Virus record (IMG/VR): IMGVR_UViG_3300045999_010033
Coordinates: 64,001 to 128,000 of that record
Strand: one strand, 5' to 3'
From: a virus
DNA: 64,000 nt
Both the position numbers and the translations under genes were made by a program. This document shows, one piece after another, positions 52,116 to 60,739 of the stretch; the stretch's first letter is position 1; each line of letters opens with the position of its first letter. The notes beneath the pieces were generated by a model that was not told the origin of the DNA, ran no database searches, and saw only the letters and a list, made by a program, of their open reading frames with translations.

Positions 52116-53171
52116 TTAATTGTATCTGTTTAAATTACTAAATGTGCTGTTTAACCAATCGGTTACGTTACCGAAAGAATCAAGTATTTTGTATTTCATA
52201 CCGGTTTTCATAAACTCAAATCGGTCAAATCTTGGTGTTTCATCGTTCCATTGATCAACTATTTTAAGTTTTAGTTGTCCACTAAATTCCAATTCGGATA
52301 ATGACATCAATCTACGATTTCTTTCGCAAATATCCAAATTAGAAAGAAAGTTTGTATGTGCGGAAGTTTGTTTGGGCTGATTTTTTACCCAATCCGCCAA
52401 TTGTTCAATCGTAAAATGAATTTCTTCGGTAAGTGGTTTGAAGTTTTTAATGATGGTTTTTATACCTAATCCCTTAACGCCGGATATACTATCCGATGCA
52501 TCTCCATCCATTATTCTAAAATTGATAAAATTATGAGGGTGAATACCAAACTCATCAACTACTTCGGATATAGTGTAAATTTTTTTCTTCGTTGGTGAAT
52601 AAACCTGAATATTCTTTTTAACTAATTGAAGAAAATCTTTATCAGACGACATGATTTGTAGACTCATATCTTCTTTAATAATTTCAGTTGCTATATAACC
52701 AATAACATCATCTGCCTCAATACCATCGTACATCATTACGGTAACAGGTAAGGTTGTCAAGATATCTCCCAAAGCGGCGATTTGTCTACGTAAAGAAATT
52801 TGTTCATCTTCCCGATTCATCATATCAGTATACGCTCGGTTTAGACGTAGTTTATTTTTGGCTCTATCTTCTTTGTATGATGAATAAATTTTCTGTCGGT
52901 TTTTTGCACCACCTTTACCATCAAATACGACTATTACACGTGTTGGATTGAGAGTACGAATAGCATAGCCGATACTCTTTAGAGTACCGACTATACCACC
53001 AATATGGTCACCATCATCGTTTAAGTTAGGAGCAGTAGACCAAGAACGAATAAATGTGTTCAGCCCATCAATAATTAGAACCTTTGAGTTCCTATGATAG
53101 TTTCCTGATTCGGTATGTTCTCTATCTATTTCGTTGAGTATATCTAAATACTTTTTCTTAATCTGACTCAT
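52116..53171 (-). CDS. 5-prime to 3-prime exonuclease (FEN/RNase H type)
   Basis: About 351 residues: VLIIDGLNTFIRSW (first metal Asp), VIVVFDGKGGAKNRQKIYSS then YKEDR, DGIEADDVIGYIATEI and MSSDKDFLQLVKKN (acidic cluster), and VKGLGIKTIIKNF (helix-hairpin-helix-like DNA-binding H3TH). These are the complete motifs of the T4 RNase H/FEN family, which removes Okazaki primers and flaps. I favour ATG 53171; ATG 53180 is also open. It overlaps the uvsX stop by 14 bases, so the genes are translationally coupled. Confidence 0.88.
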   Translation of the reverse strand: MSQIKKKYLDILNEIDREHTESGNYHRNSKVLIIDGLNTFIRSWSTAPNLNDDGDHIGGIVGTLKSIGYAIRTLNPTRVIVVFDGKGGAKNRQKIYSSYKEDRAKNKLRLNRAYTDMMNREDEQISLRRQIAALGDILTTLPVTVMMYDGIEADDVIGYIATEIIKEDMSLQIMSSDKDFLQLVKKNIQVYSPTKKKIYTISEVVDEFGIHPHNFINFRIMDGDASDSISGVKGLGIKTIIKNFKPLTEEIHFTIEQLADWVKNQPKQTSAHTNFLSNLDICERNRRLMSLSELEFSGQLKLKIVDQWNDETPRFDRFEFMKTGMKYKILDSFGNVTDWLNSTFSNLNRYN

Positions 53172-54276
53172 ATGCTTCATCCGTTGTTATTTCAACTTCC
53201 TCTGATGCTGAACTTTTGTATTTTAAAATTGTTGCTTCGCAAATTCTGCGATATATTTGGTCTTTCAAATCTGAATTTCCATCTAATAATTCGGAAAAAT
53301 CTTTTGATTGAAACTTCATAACCTCACCACTATCGGTATCAATGTATTCGTACCACGCTCCACCCTGCTTTACTAATTTATTTTCTTTCATAGATTCTAA
53401 CCAACTACCATAGTTATCAATTCCTCTATCAAAATAGATAGTAAAGTCGGCGTGTCTAAGTGGTGGCCCTAATCGGTTTTTTATAACTTGTGCTCTTACT
53501 TTAATACCTACTATCTTTTCAGAACCTTTTGGCCCAGCTTTTACCTGCCCCATTGATTTTAATCTCAATCTAACAGATGAATGGAATGCAAGTGCCTTTC
53601 CACCCGAAGTGGTCCAAGGGTCTGAAAACGCCATTGCGTTCATCTTTTGACGTAATTGATTAGTGAATACTAAACAAATACTTTGTCTGCCAATCATATT
53701 AGTAATCTTTCTCATTGCTTTAGAGATAATGATTGCTTTGTCTGTAGCATATCCATCTTTGTCGTAATCTGCTTCAAGCTCTTTTTTGGTAGATGCCGCG
53801 GCAACTGAATCTACAACGATAGTTACTAATCTATTTTTATCCGATGTTCTAATTTTTTCAATGATTGTTTCACATGCTTCAAATATCGCTTCAACTGTAT
53901 CAACTGATACATAAAGTAATTTTGAAATATCAATACCAATCGCTTCTAAAAATTCCCTATTTACTGCCGTTTCCGTATCAATAAGAACAGCAACTCCACC
54001 TTTCTTTTGGGTCTCTGCTAGCAGATGGGCAGAGAGCAGAGATTTTCCACTCTGCTCTAAGCCAGTTAATTCTGCTATACGGCCGACAGGTAATCCACCA
54101 TACGGACGGTTTGAGATTGCAACATCTAACAGAGCATTTCCCGTAGATAACCAATCTTTAACATTTGTAGGAGCATCACCCCCATCATCTGTCAGAAAGT
54201 ATGCAATTCTACCGTCTTTATTGGATTTGTTGAGTGAATCGGCAAGTACGCTTGCCAAATCTTCTTGTCTAGCCAT
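53158..54276 (-). CDS. uvsX: RecA/UvsX-type recombinase
   Basis: About 372 residues: IAELTGLEQSGKSLLSAHLL (Walker A, EQSGKS), VAVLIDTETAVNREFLEAIG, TIVVDSVAAASTK (Walker B), and FTNQLRQKMNAMAFSDPWTT then SGGKALAFHSSVRLRL (L2-type loop). This order matches RecA and T4 UvsX. It pairs homologous DNA for recombination-dependent replication and repair, with the gp32-like SSB directly upstream. The frame to 54288 begins with TTG; ATG 54276 is used. Its Walker A codons form a perfect 9-base-pair inverted repeat (54033-54058). Confidence 0.9.
   Translation of the reverse strand: MARQEDLASVLADSLNKSNKDGRIAYFLTDDGGDAPTNVKDWLSTGNALLDVAISNRPYGGLPVGRIAELTGLEQSGKSLLSAHLLAETQKKGGVAVLIDTETAVNREFLEAIGIDISKLLYVSVDTVEAIFEACETIIEKIRTSDKNRLVTIVVDSVAAASTKKELEADYDKDGYATDKAIIISKAMRKITNMIGRQSICLVFTNQLRQKMNAMAFSDPWTTSGGKALAFHSSVRLRLKSMGQVKAGPKGSEKIVGIKVRAQVIKNRLGPPLRHADFTIYFDRGIDNYGSWLESMKENKLVKQGGAWYEYIDTDSGEVMKFQSKDFSELLDGNSDLKDQIYRRICEATILKYKSSASEEVEITTDEAYESD
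54033..54058 (-). repeat. Intragenic hairpin over the UvsX Walker A codons
   Basis: AGAGCAGAG at 54033-54041 is the perfect reverse complement of CTCTGCTCT at 54050-54058, with an 8-base loop. The arms include the codons of GLEQSGKSLL. No T-run follows. Confidence 0.75.
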
Positions 54277-54291
54277 AAATGTAACCAATTA

Positions 54292-55122
54292 TTAATTAAA
54301 TAAATCATCAAATGCCGATGCTACTTCATCCTTTACGGATTGTGTCTTTTGTGCGGGCTTTTCCCAAGGGAGGTCACCTGGTCCTTCATCTTCTTCATCT
54401 GAAGTTTTCTGATTTCTTTTAGAAGATGGACTTGCCAATTCACCTACTACATTAGATGCCACTGCAGATTGCTTTTCGGAAGATGGATTCAACCAATTCT
54501 CAAGAACGGATTTAAGTTCCGTATAAGACATTTCCTCATAAAGTTCAGTAATATCTTTTTGTTCTTGTAGAGCCTTTTTTACAATATCGACATCTTCTGA
54601 AATTTTTGATTGCTTTGGTTTAATACGAATAGTAGTGGTTGGGTAAGTTTTACCTACTTCTTGCGAAACTTCAAGCACAATATCACGACCATTCAATGGG
54701 TCAGTAATATCACCATAATCGGGGTCAGCGATGTATGCCAAAATGTCCTGATAAACAGTCTTACCAAATCCCCAAAACTTTACTCCTTCGTGCTCTTTAC
54801 CACGAACGATAACCGGCGCAAATGTACGAAGCTTTGGCTCCATATTCTTACCTGCTTTCCAATCATCCTTGTCGCCAGTACGTTTAAGTTTATCTGCAAA
54901 CTCAACGATTGGGTCAGGTCTACCGAAAGATACTGGACTCAGATAACTCTTGTTGTTAATGTTGTAGTGGAAAAAGAGTTCAATAAAAGGATTGTCTTTG
55001 TTGAACTTGTAAGGAACGATACGAATGATTGATTGTCCTTTTTCGGGTTTCCAAATGAAATCTGATTTTTTTGTGTTGTTTTGAAGCGATTGAAAACGCT
55101 TGAGGGCCAATGAAATGTCCAT
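54292..55122 (-). CDS. Single-stranded DNA-binding protein, gp32-like
   Basis: A 276-residue protein: an N-terminal helical arm (ISLALKRFQSLQNN), an OB-fold core (FIWKPEKGQSIIRIVPYKFN, VKFWGFGKTVYQDILAYI, GRDIVLEVSQEVGK) and an acidic tail rich in Asp/Glu and Ser that ends KDEVASAFDDLFN. This is the layout of phage gp32, in which the acidic tail recruits replication partners. T4 gp32 holds a structural zinc through Cys/His, but this protein has no cysteine at all, so the zinc site is absent. It is first in its unit, after a near-perfect promoter-like site at 55221-55252 and a 98-base leader. Confidence 0.8.
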   Translation of the reverse strand: MDISLALKRFQSLQNNTKKSDFIWKPEKGQSIIRIVPYKFNKDNPFIELFFHYNINNKSYLSPVSFGRPDPIVEFADKLKRTGDKDDWKAGKNMEPKLRTFAPVIVRGKEHEGVKFWGFGKTVYQDILAYIADPDYGDITDPLNGRDIVLEVSQEVGKTYPTTTIRIKPKQSKISEDVDIVKKALQEQKDITELYEEMSYTELKSVLENWLNPSSEKQSAVASNVVGELASPSSKRNQKTSDEEDEGPGDLPWEKPAQKTQSVKDEVASAFDDLFN

Positions 55123-55220
55123 TTTGTTTTAATTTTTAAGGTTTAAAAAAGTGTTTAAAATTTAAGGTTTTATCGCGATATCCTATATATCTAAATATAA
55201 CCTTTTTTCGTTTTGTATAT

Positions 55221-55252
55221 CAAATATAGGAAAAATTTCCGAATATTCCAAA
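55221..55252 (-). promoter_or_regulatory. Strong promoter-like site for gp32/uvsX
   Basis: On the minus strand TTTG (55249-55252, extended TTTGGAATATTCG) is followed after 20 bases by a perfect TATATTTG (55221-55228), with TTTTTCC before the -7 box. The leader to the ATG at 55122 is about 90 bases and contains two copies of an AAACCTTAAA-type repeat. Confidence 0.75.
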
Positions 55253-55253
55253 T

Positions 55254-55481
55254 CTATTTTTGGAGATTTTCTATCTTTCTGTTGAGATAGAATTGGGCCT
55301 TTTTAAGGTCTTCCAATTCTTTTTGGGGGTCTTTTTTTCCTGCTCTTGCAACGTATTTTACCACATTAAAGAGGTATGCATCTTTATCTAATTCCCATGC
55401 CTCACATACTTTTATTACTTCGTAAGGATTATCTTTTCCTCCATAATGTTGAGGACCATTAACCATTTCTTTTAATTCCAT
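55254..55481 (-). CDS. DUF3310-like protein
   Basis: A 75-residue protein with HYGGKDNPYEVIKVCEAWEL and VVKYVARAGKKDPQKELEDL, then KKAQFYLNRKI. This is the DUF3310 pattern (PxHY...EVIxxxEAW...NVxKYxxRxGKK) found in many phages of both Gram types, sometimes called a nucleotide kinase-like or SaV protein; its function is not settled. It overlaps the upstream gene by 10 bases. Confidence 0.85.
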   Translation of the reverse strand: MELKEMVNGPQHYGGKDNPYEVIKVCEAWELDKDAYLFNVVKYVARAGKKDPQKELEDLKKAQFYLNRKIENLQK

Positions 55482-55783
55482 AACTTATTTAGTATATTTT
55501 TCCAAAATAACCACCATTTGTTTTTTTCAACTTTTACGTTTTTTGAAAACATATTATCTTTAATAGAAACCGTATCTAAATATTTTGCTGTAAAAAAGTT
55601 CAAAAAAACTTCGTGATATTCTTCGGGAATTTGTTCAAAATCTGCTTCAATTTTTACATCGAGATTAAAACTCTCTTTTTCAGTTTTTAATATCAATAAA
55701 TTTCTTGTAAAAACCAATTTTTTAGTTTTTACATAAGTTGTAGACCCTGCCCCGAACGATATTTCAGTTTTTTCATCTTTCAT
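55472..55783 (-). CDS. Hypothetical beta-rich protein
   Basis: A 103-residue protein with a strand-rich first half (EISFGAGSTTYVKTKKLVFT, LDVKIEADFEQIPEEYHEVF) and a basic aromatic C-terminus (VEKNKWWLFWKNILNKLWN) that could contact membrane or DNA. No family is recognised. It shares 4 bases with the upstream gene. Confidence 0.55.
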   Translation of the reverse strand: MKDEKTEISFGAGSTTYVKTKKLVFTRNLLILKTEKESFNLDVKIEADFEQIPEEYHEVFLNFFTAKYLDTVSIKDNMFSKNVKVEKNKWWLFWKNILNKLWN

Positions 55784-56100
55784 GTTGTAGATATTTCTAC
55801 TTGTTCACCTACGAGTTCTTTTTTTAGTTTAACTCCAAGCGCACAAGTTTCATACTCTTCAAATTCTATTAAATTTTCAATATTTTGATCTAAAACATCT
55901 ACGTATTCTTTATGATTTACAGATAAAGATACACACACAATTCCATTAATAAAAACTTTAGCAAAAAGAACTTGCTTTTTTTTATTTTTTACACCATAAT
56001 CTACTGCTTCAATTATTTTTTTGGATATTTCCTTTTTATATTCATCAAAAACGTTTTGTGGATTTGATGTTTCTAATTCTATTGGTTTAAATCTTTTCAT
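55780..56100 (-). CDS. Hypothetical protein
   Basis: From ATG 56100, 106 residues: MKRFKPIELETSNPQNVFDE, then VLFAKVFINGIVCVSLSVNH and a Glu-rich C-terminal third. It is a small alpha/beta protein of unknown function. The frame to 56115 begins with TTG. A promoter-like -7 box ends 4 bases before the ATG, so its mRNA may be nearly leaderless. Confidence 0.55.
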   Translation of the reverse strand: MKRFKPIELETSNPQNVFDEYKKEISKKIIEAVDYGVKNKKKQVLFAKVFINGIVCVSLSVNHKEYVDVLDQNIENLIEFEEYETCALGVKLKKELVGEQVEISTT

Positions 56101-56104
56101 AACA

Positions 56105-56135
56105 CAATTATACAAAAAATATTTTACAATTCAAA
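56105..56135 (-). promoter_or_regulatory. Promoter-like site, nearly leaderless
   Basis: On the minus strand TTTG (56132-56135) is followed after 19 bases by TATAATTG (56105-56112), then TGTT and the ATG at 56100. It overlaps the 3-prime end of the upstream gene. Confidence 0.6.
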
Positions 56136-56531
56136 ATTATCAATCCTAATATTTTTAAATACCTTTGTTGGTATCTTTTTGTATCCACTTTGTGATGTTG
56201 TAAGTATACAGTTTTTAAACTCATCCCAATCTATTATGAATGTGGTATCCAATTGCCCTCCAGTTTTGGATTTAACTACCTCGTTGAGTGCATTTATAGT
56301 GTATATAGTATTAGATTGCTTCTTTCTATGCACCAATATAGTTTTCCATTCTGAATCAATTGCACCTGATCCACGTTCTACATTAAATGTAATAAATAAA
56401 TCTGAAGGTTTTATACGACTTTCTAATATAAAAATATTTGGGTTTGTTAGTTTATAGTTTCCTATAATGAAATTATAAGAACTTTCTAATACCTCCTTTG
56501 TCGTAAATAGGCAAAGTAATTGTGTGTTCAT
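56124..56531 (-). CDS. Hypothetical protein
   Basis: A 135-residue alpha/beta protein (LLCLFTTKEVLESSYNFIIG, TIYTINALNEVVKSKTGGQL, FIIDWDEFKNCILTTSQSGY). No signal peptide, no metal motif and no family are recognised. It shares 4 bases with the preceding 838-residue gene and may be its partner. Confidence 0.55.
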   Translation of the reverse strand: MNTQLLCLFTTKEVLESSYNFIIGNYKLTNPNIFILESRIKPSDLFITFNVERGSGAIDSEWKTILVHRKKQSNTIYTINALNEVVKSKTGGQLDTTFIIDWDEFKNCILTTSQSGYKKIPTKVFKNIRIDNFEL

Positions 56532-59044
56532 GTATTATTTTTTGAATCAAAACATTCTTGCATTTCTTCTGACCACGCTAATGTATTTGCAGTTTTTGCT
56601 TGTGGTCCTTGTTTGGGTCTGAATACTTTTGGTGATATTTCTCTACGTTTACCTTCTTTATCAACTAAATAGATAGCAATCGTTTTACCTGTTATAAAAC
56701 CTTGTTCGTTTTTAATAAATTTATCAGTACTAAAATCAACAACGAAGTTTTTTTCTAAATCTTTAAGATTTGTTACACCTAAACATTCTCGTATTGTTTT
56801 TGGAGATACACGTATACCTTCCATTGTAAGATTTGTACTTCTCTTTAAAATTTGATGAAAATCTCCATCATCTTTTGGTAACTCTATTTTATCCAAATGT
56901 AAAGCAGATACTACATCTCTAAATCCTAATGCAGCGGCGGCGGTTGTTGTATCACCTGACATAGTTCTAGCAGGTATTTTACTTAATTTTTCAAAAATAC
57001 CTCTTTGGGCATCAAACGCTTGCTTTCTCATACTTTCTAAAGCGGCTTGAGTATCCAACGTTTTAGGCATTTTTTGTCCAGATGATTTTAATCTTTCTCT
57101 CTCCGATACCGCTACTCTATCTATAATTTTTCGTTCATTATCACTAACAACACTTGGCATTTTTATTTGAACATTGTTTAATATTCTAAATGAACTTAGA
57201 GATTTAATAGATGCTTTATTTTTTTTATCTACTAACCATTCATTATTAAACCATTTCATGTATTCATCTCTACCTTTTTTTCCGGCATCTATTGCTTTTA
57301 ATATTTGTTTTTTTGTGTTACCATCTAAATCCGGATTTTTTAATAAAGTTGCTACATCATCTTCTTCGTATTTGTCAAGTACATCTTCTATAAATTGATC
57401 AGCAGCTAACTCATCTTTTGATTTTTTTCTTTTTACACCACATATTTCTTCAGCTATGGTAACATTTTTTGCAGTTGATTTTCCTTGTCCTGCCGCAACT
57501 GCATCTACATTTTCTTTCCATTTTTTATAGTGTTTTTTGGTATCGGAATTATTAGCCGCAGTTTCCTCTAATTTTTTGAAATCGTTTTCCGGTAGACTTA
57601 AATGATATTTGGAATGATTACTTGATATCGTACTATATCCTTTCTCAATTAATTTAATTTCATTTGCTCCATCATCTATAATTTGTCTTGATTTTGTTGC
57701 ATCTGCATCTTTGATTTGCCCACCTTTTATCATTTCATCTACTCTTAACCCGGATTGTACCATATCATTATATAATGTTCCGTTTGCTTGTAAATCTGCT
57801 AACGTTTTTTTATCACTCCATCCATCATATAATAAATTACCATTTATATCTTTTGTAAGAACGACGGTATCTGCGGCGTTTTCTCCACCACCTGAACTTT
57901 TTATCCAAGTTGTTAAATAATCTTTAGGTACTTTGTATACCTTACCAGTTTCATCATCGTAAATATAACAATTGTTTGCGCTATTTACTTCTGATATCAT
58001 ATTATCTCTATCGGTTTCAACTTCTTTCGGTGTACTTTCTTTTTTAGAAGTTCCACCATATCCGGTCACACTACTAACTTCTCCAAATCCAACTTGTTGT
58101 TTACAAGCAGCCGCACCTGTAGCTGCCCTATCGTATTTTGCTTTTCCACTTCTGGCAGCGATAACACAATTTTTATATAAGATTTGATCTTCTTTTGAAA
58201 AATCTGGTGGTACTTGTATTTTATTTTTAGATTTTATTACAGGATTAGCTTGTTGACTTGCCAATACGGTTCCTTTTGTTTTATTAAAAATGACTCTTGC
58301 CAAAGTTTCTTCATCTAAATTTGGATTAACTTTAAGAATAGAAGTTGCTTCATTAGACATATTTTCGTTAAAATTAGAACCAGCATTGCCGGGCGCTACC
58401 CACCATTCACCTTCAGTATATCCATTTTGTAATGCAGCATCTGATGTTGTTGAATTTTGCAAAAGACGACCTTTGTTATTTTTTCCATATAATTTTTCAG
58501 ATTCTACTCTTGCATCAGATTCTACTTTTGTCCAATTTATTTCTTTTTTTGATTTTTGATTTTTTTCTTTCTTTTTTTCCGGTTCAGAAAATACCGACGC
58601 TCCTTTTCCGGTTTTTCCAAAGACATTCGTAGTCTTAGGTTTAGGTTTTTCTTCATCCTCCGGCTCGGCATCTACAATTTCAATATCTTTTGAGGAAAAA
58701 TTCTTTGACGTTAATCTAGCCATAGCCGGCTTATATGCAGGGTGTGTTTTTCCATATCCTAACGCAGTGGAAATTTGTATATCTTCACCTGTTTTTGGAT
58801 TTTTAATTTTTTGTTTCAATAAATTTTCAAGTTCTTTTTGCCTTTTTGCATCATATTCTTGCTTTTCTTGCAATTGTAAGAAGTACACTGCTACTTTTTC
58901 TGATATTTCTTTTGAATTACTTACTCCACTACGTTTGAGTAATTCTTGTAATTTATCAACTTGATCCTTTTTAGTTAAATCAACAATTCCATTTTTTGAA
59001 TGGTATTCCAATTCGGAAAGTATTTTATCAATATTTTTAACCAT
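56528..59044 (-). CDS. Large hypothetical protein, possibly virion-associated
   Basis: An 838-residue, highly charged protein. Residues 1-90 are helical (IDKILSELEYHSKNGIVDLT, KEISEKVAVYFLQLQEKQEY), with KIKNPKTGEDIQISTALGYG after; 120-170 is a Lys/Glu/Pro-rich disordered stretch; the middle and C-terminal parts are mixed helical (YKNCVIAARSGKAKYDRAAT, NVTIAEEICGVKRKKSKDEL). I recognise no enzyme motif. Its size and the NPKTG segment, also seen in the ParB-like protein at 2549 (KKTGNVYKV), suggest a structural or injected protein. It has a 42-base gap upstream with ATATTTATAT. Confidence 0.6.
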   Translation of the reverse strand: MVKNIDKILSELEYHSKNGIVDLTKKDQVDKLQELLKRSGVSNSKEISEKVAVYFLQLQEKQEYDAKRQKELENLLKQKIKNPKTGEDIQISTALGYGKTHPAYKPAMARLTSKNFSSKDIEIVDAEPEDEEKPKPKTTNVFGKTGKGASVFSEPEKKKEKNQKSKKEINWTKVESDARVESEKLYGKNNKGRLLQNSTTSDAALQNGYTEGEWWVAPGNAGSNFNENMSNEATSILKVNPNLDEETLARVIFNKTKGTVLASQQANPVIKSKNKIQVPPDFSKEDQILYKNCVIAARSGKAKYDRAATGAAACKQQVGFGEVSSVTGYGGTSKKESTPKEVETDRDNMISEVNSANNCYIYDDETGKVYKVPKDYLTTWIKSSGGGENAADTVVLTKDINGNLLYDGWSDKKTLADLQANGTLYNDMVQSGLRVDEMIKGGQIKDADATKSRQIIDDGANEIKLIEKGYSTISSNHSKYHLSLPENDFKKLEETAANNSDTKKHYKKWKENVDAVAAGQGKSTAKNVTIAEEICGVKRKKSKDELAADQFIEDVLDKYEEDDVATLLKNPDLDGNTKKQILKAIDAGKKGRDEYMKWFNNEWLVDKKNKASIKSLSSFRILNNVQIKMPSVVSDNERKIIDRVAVSERERLKSSGQKMPKTLDTQAALESMRKQAFDAQRGIFEKLSKIPARTMSGDTTTAAAALGFRDVVSALHLDKIELPKDDGDFHQILKRSTNLTMEGIRVSPKTIRECLGVTNLKDLEKNFVVDFSTDKFIKNEQGFITGKTIAIYLVDKEGKRREISPKVFRPKQGPQAKTANTLAWSEEMQECFDSKNNT

Positions 59045-59086
59045 TTTTTTATCTTTGAGTTTATAATATAGATATAAATATAATTA

Positions 59087-60328
59087 TTATCCGATTAAAT
59101 CCATTTTATCATAATTAATACCCTCATATATTCTGACAGGGAATCCACCACGATTGAGAGTGCTTGAAATCGTATTAATCAATTTACGTTCATCGAAATG
59201 CAAATCTATTAGAACTGCATCATAAGTATATAATATCAGTTTAGATTTTTTTGTAGAAAGAATATCCATAACATCCTTCAACTTCTTATAGTTCACTTCG
59301 GTTTCCAACGCCTGAAGTAAATAATTGAATACTTTTTGTTGCGATGGTTCTTCTATACGTTTGAAACCGATTCGGCGTTTGAATATTGGTGTTTCAATAT
59401 ATCCTCGTATAACAAAGTCATTCCACATTTTTTCCATCCATTCATTTACTTTCCTAAAGAATGGTATTTCCAACGCTACCGCATCCATACCACCATATAG
59501 GTAACGAAATGTAATACGTTTTGCTTCTTCGTACTCCACATCATAAAGTTCAGCAAAGTATTGGTGTGCGGTTTTATCGGTAGGCAATTCGTAACCTATA
59601 AGTTTTGCAATAAGTCGTATGTGATATGATTCAAAATCCATACTGATTAGTGTACCTCCTTCCCATCTAGAAACGATTCCCGAACGTGTCCCATCCGATT
59701 TGTTCAACGCACCCCAATTAGTTCCTGCGTGTCGATTTGATGGACGACCAGTAATTGTGTATGGATTATACTTTGAATACACTATCCCATTTTCATGTTT
59801 AGTATTAAACTTAATAGGGTCAATATGGATACCGGACATTTCAATTGCACCGAGTGTATTTATGGCTTTTGAATATGGTAAATACCATTCTTGCATTCTA
59901 ACTGGCACCGGTAATGTAGATAATTTTTCCATCCATTTTGTGAGTGGAATACAATCATTTATGTGCGAGTACCCTCTATTTTGATTGTGATATAGAGATT
60001 CACTAAAATCGTTAAACCTGAAGGGAAGTCCCCATTCTTCAAAATATGCCCATTCGTAATCTATTCCACACGTTTGTAAGTAACGATTTCCATATACGAA
60101 TGTATCTAACTTTACCCAATCTGAAATTTCAATCGAAAGACACGTATTGGCATCTATATGATTTTGGTTAATAATATATTCGTTACATTCAGTTCTAACG
60201 TAGTAAAATGATATAGTTGTATTAAGTTCATGTTCAGTAGATGAAGACCATACTGGTACTATTAACTTTATTTTTTCTTTACTATCTGCTAACTGCTGCA
60301 GCTGTGTATTTGATTCAATTAAAAACAT
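59087..60328 (-). CDS. Short family A DNA polymerase
   Basis: About 413 residues. In order: ITGRPSNRHAGTNWGALNKS (TGRxSS region), LISMDFESYHIRLIAKLIGY (motif A, first catalytic Asp), EEAKRITFRYLYGGM (motif B, AKxxxFxxxYG) and KLILYTYDAVLIDL (motif C, second Asp). So the polymerase palm and fingers of PolA are recognisable and both metal-binding Asp are kept. Motif B lacks the Arg four residues before Lys, motif C reads YDA in place of HDE, and there is no 3-prime exonuclease domain. The frame to 60334 begins with TTG. It is a second polymerase beside the family B enzyme, perhaps for repair, primer processing or modified bases. Confidence 0.78.
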   Translation of the reverse strand: MFLIESNTQLQQLADSKEKIKLIVPVWSSSTEHELNTTISFYYVRTECNEYIINQNHIDANTCLSIEISDWVKLDTFVYGNRYLQTCGIDYEWAYFEEWGLPFRFNDFSESLYHNQNRGYSHINDCIPLTKWMEKLSTLPVPVRMQEWYLPYSKAINTLGAIEMSGIHIDPIKFNTKHENGIVYSKYNPYTITGRPSNRHAGTNWGALNKSDGTRSGIVSRWEGGTLISMDFESYHIRLIAKLIGYELPTDKTAHQYFAELYDVEYEEAKRITFRYLYGGMDAVALEIPFFRKVNEWMEKMWNDFVIRGYIETPIFKRRIGFKRIEEPSQQKVFNYLLQALETEVNYKKLKDVMDILSTKKSKLILYTYDAVLIDLHFDERKLINTISSTLNRGGFPVRIYEGINYDKMDLIG

Positions 60329-60331
60329 AAC

Positions 60332-60363
60332 CAATTCTACAAAAAATTTTCGAATTTTCCAAA
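60332..60363 (-). promoter_or_regulatory. Promoter-like site, nearly leaderless
   Basis: On the minus strand TTTG (60360-60363, extended TTTGGAAAATTCG) is followed after 20 bases by TAGAATTG (60332-60339), then GTT and the ATG at 60328. Most bases agree with the gp32 site at 55221, and the GTT-ATG junction is identical to the site at 46277. Confidence 0.6.
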
Positions 60364-60738
60364 TTACCCTTTGTGAAACTGTAAAAGGTTTGGCAAATAT
60401 AAGGAAATATTTTTTAATTGAGAACTCGCTATCGATATTGATGATTTGTTTGATGCAATCACACCTCTATCCGATAATTCCCCATCTTTGTATATGGATT
60501 CAGTTGGTCCGGATATTCTCCATTGTATTTGCAATACTTTCCAAAATGGATTTGTTTCATAAATTGTAAATTCATTTTCTGAAACTTCGAATATAAATGA
60601 GTTTTCATCGTTTGCTTTTTGAATGAAAAAACGATTTATAAACCCAATAGAGTAATCATCATCGGTTGGATTTGGTACAATGGTTTTTGGTACTTTTAAA
60701 GTAAAATTTTCAATATTTTTTGCTATATTTTTGTACAT
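60364..60738 (-). CDS. Tail-region hypothetical protein
   Basis: A 124-residue beta-rich protein (NIENFTLKVPKTIVPNPTDD, FEVSENEFTIYETNPFWKVL, QWRISGPTESIYKDG). The P-x-P-x-x-D and G-P-T loops and its position one base after the baseplate-hub-like gene suggest a virion tail component. No family is recognised. Confidence 0.55.
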   Translation of the reverse strand: MYKNIAKNIENFTLKVPKTIVPNPTDDDYSIGFINRFFIQKANDENSFIFEVSENEFTIYETNPFWKVLQIQWRISGPTESIYKDGELSDRGVIASNKSSISIASSQLKNISLYLPNLLQFHKG

Positions 60739-60739
60739 A

